Origin: Ponticaulis sp.
GTDB lineage: Bacteria > Pseudomonadota > Alphaproteobacteria > Caulobacterales > Hyphomonadaceae
Direction: 5' to 3'
Assembly: GCA_002692725.1 (NCBI GenBank)
Contig: NZLU01000039.1
Coordinates: 124,001-188,000 of the forward strand
DNA length: 64,000 bases
Shown: positions 62,913 through 64,000 of the stretch, in pieces
Layout: each line of letters opens with the position of its first letter
Position numbering within the stretch: position 1 is the first letter of the stretch
Notes under the pieces: model-generated
The model's database searches: none
Told to the model about the DNA's origin: nothing
Seen by the model: only the letters and a program-made list of their open reading frames with translations
Translations under genes and position numbers: made by a program

Positions 62913-63343
62913 TGCGCCTGCGCGGTGCTTGTGTGGTGCGCAGAATTACGAGCGCAGCGAAGGCGCAGAATGCGCGAACTTGAGAACACAGCATTCGAGC
63001 AAACTCAAGAGCTGTGCCTGCGCCTTGCTTGTGAGGGCAATGAACTACGAGCGCAGCGACGGCGCAAGGCGTCCGAGCGGAAAGCGAGGAATCCGCCTGA
63101 GCATATCCCAAAACTGCGCCTGCGCGGTGCTTGTGTGGTGCGCAGAATTACGAGCGCAGCGAAGGCGCAGAATGCGCGAACTTGAGAGCACAGCATTCGA
63201 GCAAACTCAAGAGCTGTGCCTGCGCGTTGCTTGTGAGGGCAATGAACTACGAGCGCAGCGAAGGCGCAAGGCGTCCGAGCGGAAAGCGAGGAAACCGCCC
63301 GAGCATATCCCAAAACTGCGCCTGCGCGGTGCTTGTGTGGTGC
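62913..63343. repeat. 202-bp tandem repeat array, about 2.1 copies
   Basis: Copies begin at 62913 and 63115, and a partial copy at 63317; the period is exactly 202 bp. The two full copies differ at about five positions. Each unit contains two HEQ-family cores (TGCGCCTGCGCGGTGCTTGT with ACGAGCGCAGCGAAGGCGCA as imperfect hairpin arms) and CCGAGCGGAAAGCGAGGAA. Several reading frames are open through the array on both strands, none with a supported gene. It lies between the adenosyltransferase and the twin-helix genes. Confidence 0.92.
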
Positions 63344-63414
63344 TCTACACGACCAAGGGTCGGGCGCAGGCGAGTTGAGCGTATGCGAAACGGCTGAGCC
63401 GAGCAAAAGTAAAC

Positions 63415-63621
63415 TTAAAAACTGATCGCGCCGGATACAAAACCAACAGCCACCAGAATGATGATGGCGACGAATTGAATAATCACCCGGAGGCGCATCA
63501 GCTTGTTCGATTTGGAGGCCTGATCCGGATCAGTGTTGATCAGATTGATGATCCCCATGGCCAGAATGACCAAAAGGGCACCCATGGCGCAGTACAGTGC
63601 AATTGTGAGGGTCTGTTCCAT
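63415..63621 (-). CDS. Twin-transmembrane small protein (HIG1-like)
   Basis: The 68-residue protein has two membrane helices (ALYCAMGALLVILAMGIINLI and VIIQFVAIIILVAVGFVSGAI) joined by a short charged loop (NTDPDQASKSNKLMRLR). This is the alphaproteobacterial twin-transmembrane protein family, related in shape to mitochondrial HIG1. It is usually found just before the cobalamin adenosyltransferase gene; here the two are separated by the tandem repeat array. The function is unknown, possibly respiratory complex assembly. Confidence 0.87.
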   Translation of the reverse strand: MEQTLTIALYCAMGALLVILAMGIINLINTDPDQASKSNKLMRLRVIIQFVAIIILVAVGFVSGAISF

Positions 63622-63796
63622 GCTCGCTCCGTCTGTGTTGATGCTGATATGGACCGAAACGGATTGAATTCACAGGGGGTGCGACGAAGAAAGCCAGATG
63701 CCGAAGTTTCATGGCTTGGGTGCCCTGCCATACTGACAAATGCACAAATGTCTGGTTTGATATGCTGATTGGGTTGGAAATCGGGACGCAGGCAAG

Positions 63797-64000
63797 ATGG
63801 CAGACATTTTTGTCAGTTATAAACGGCAGGATGAAGAGCAAAAAGGGCGGGTCACGCCCATCGTGCAGGCCTTGGAAGCCGAAGGGTTTGACGTCTTTTA
63901 CGATGTCTCTGTGCCGCCCGGTTCGACCTGGGAACAGGTGATTCAATCCAAAATCGACCAGTCGAAATGCGTTCTGGTTCTGTGGTCTGAAGCAAGCGTT
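63797..64000 (+). CDS. TIR-domain protein (5' part; continues outside)
   Basis: The 68 visible residues form the first half of a TIR domain: ADIFVSYKRQDEEQKGRVTPIVQALEAEGFDVFYDVSVPPGSTWEQVIQSKIDQSKCVLVLWSEASV, matching the usual FVSY, D-rich loop and VLVLxS strands. The catalytic glutamate of TIR NADases and any C-terminal domain lie outside the window. There is no signal peptide. A TIR protein could be a defence effector, a signalling protein or an adaptor; the missing part decides. It is separated from the twin-helix gene by 175 bp on the other strand. Confidence 0.88.
   Translation, partial: MADIFVSYKRQDEEQKGRVTPIVQALEAEGFDVFYDVSVPPGSTWEQVIQSKIDQSKCVLVLWSEASV

Noticed and set aside
62913-63343. 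CRISPR-like array
   Set aside because: The units are 202 bp with no unique spacers, and no cas gene is present. It is a plain tandem repeat.
62851-63378. Open frames of 90-175 codons on both strands across the tandem array
   Set aside because: They arise from the stop-poor repeat itself. No ribosome site or domain supports them, and they overlap each other on both strands.

Overview
The window is a chromosomal segment of an alphaproteobacterium, most likely a marine stalked or budding type (Caulobacterales, Maricaulales or Hyphomonadales). Three things point there: the gene order rsmB, glycine-zipper lipoprotein, rpe, heparinase-like gene, purH; the chorismate mutase-like gene, hisC, tyrC run; and the alphaproteobacterial small proteins (SdhAF4/DUF1674 type, twin-transmembrane type). 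The assignment is by gene content only. About 57 protein genes are supported. I see no rRNA, no tRNA and no CRISPR array.

1-22 kb is mostly housekeeping. It holds a truncated sensor kinase, a cupin gene overlapping gloB, a methyltransferase, a P-II protein, an M48 protease, rsmB, rpe, a heparinase-like gene, purH, a DUF3500 lipoprotein, a secreted caspase-like protein with Sel1 repeats, a GDYXXLXY/DUF2157 pair, a tyrosine/histidine pathway operon and 3-hydroxyacyl-CoA dehydrogenase. 22-43 kb is mixed: a secreted acidic barrel-like protein, an HscC-type Hsp70 with a J-like membrane partner lacking HPD, a GAF histidine kinase, qmcA/nfeD, a LytTR regulator, an acyltransferase, a probable copper TonB receptor behind a DUF2946 protein, kynureninase with a divergent lipoprotein hydrolase, an MFS carrier, a YdeP-type molybdoenzyme and a SLATT-like four-helix membrane protein. 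43-51 kb holds two cold-shock proteins (one with altered RNA-binding motifs), katG, a tannase-family esterase overlapping a DUF3237 gene, and an AraC/NmrA/DUF4345 run.

51-64 kb is the unusual part. It is rich in short repeated elements of several families. One open frame (51161-52474) carries at least five of them without losing its reading frame, three being copies of one family read in the same frame. Related elements lie between genes at 55.4, 60.7 and 62.9-63.3 kb, the last as a 202-bp tandem repeat. A composite repeat flanks the DUF4386 gene on both sides, and its right copy supplies the etfA stop codon. The same region has a two-gene unit for a membrane-anchored ParA-like ATPase and a basic partner, a Fur-type operator before a siderophore receptor, two secreted phage-collar-like proteins, the cobalamin adenosyltransferase gene, and the start of a TIR-domain gene cut by the right edge.

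In many alphaproteobacteria etfBA, the 3-hydroxyacyl-CoA dehydrogenase gene, the adenosyltransferase gene and the twin-helix gene lie together. Here they are spread over about 42 kb with repeats and accessory genes between them, which suggests rearrangement in the repeat-rich part.
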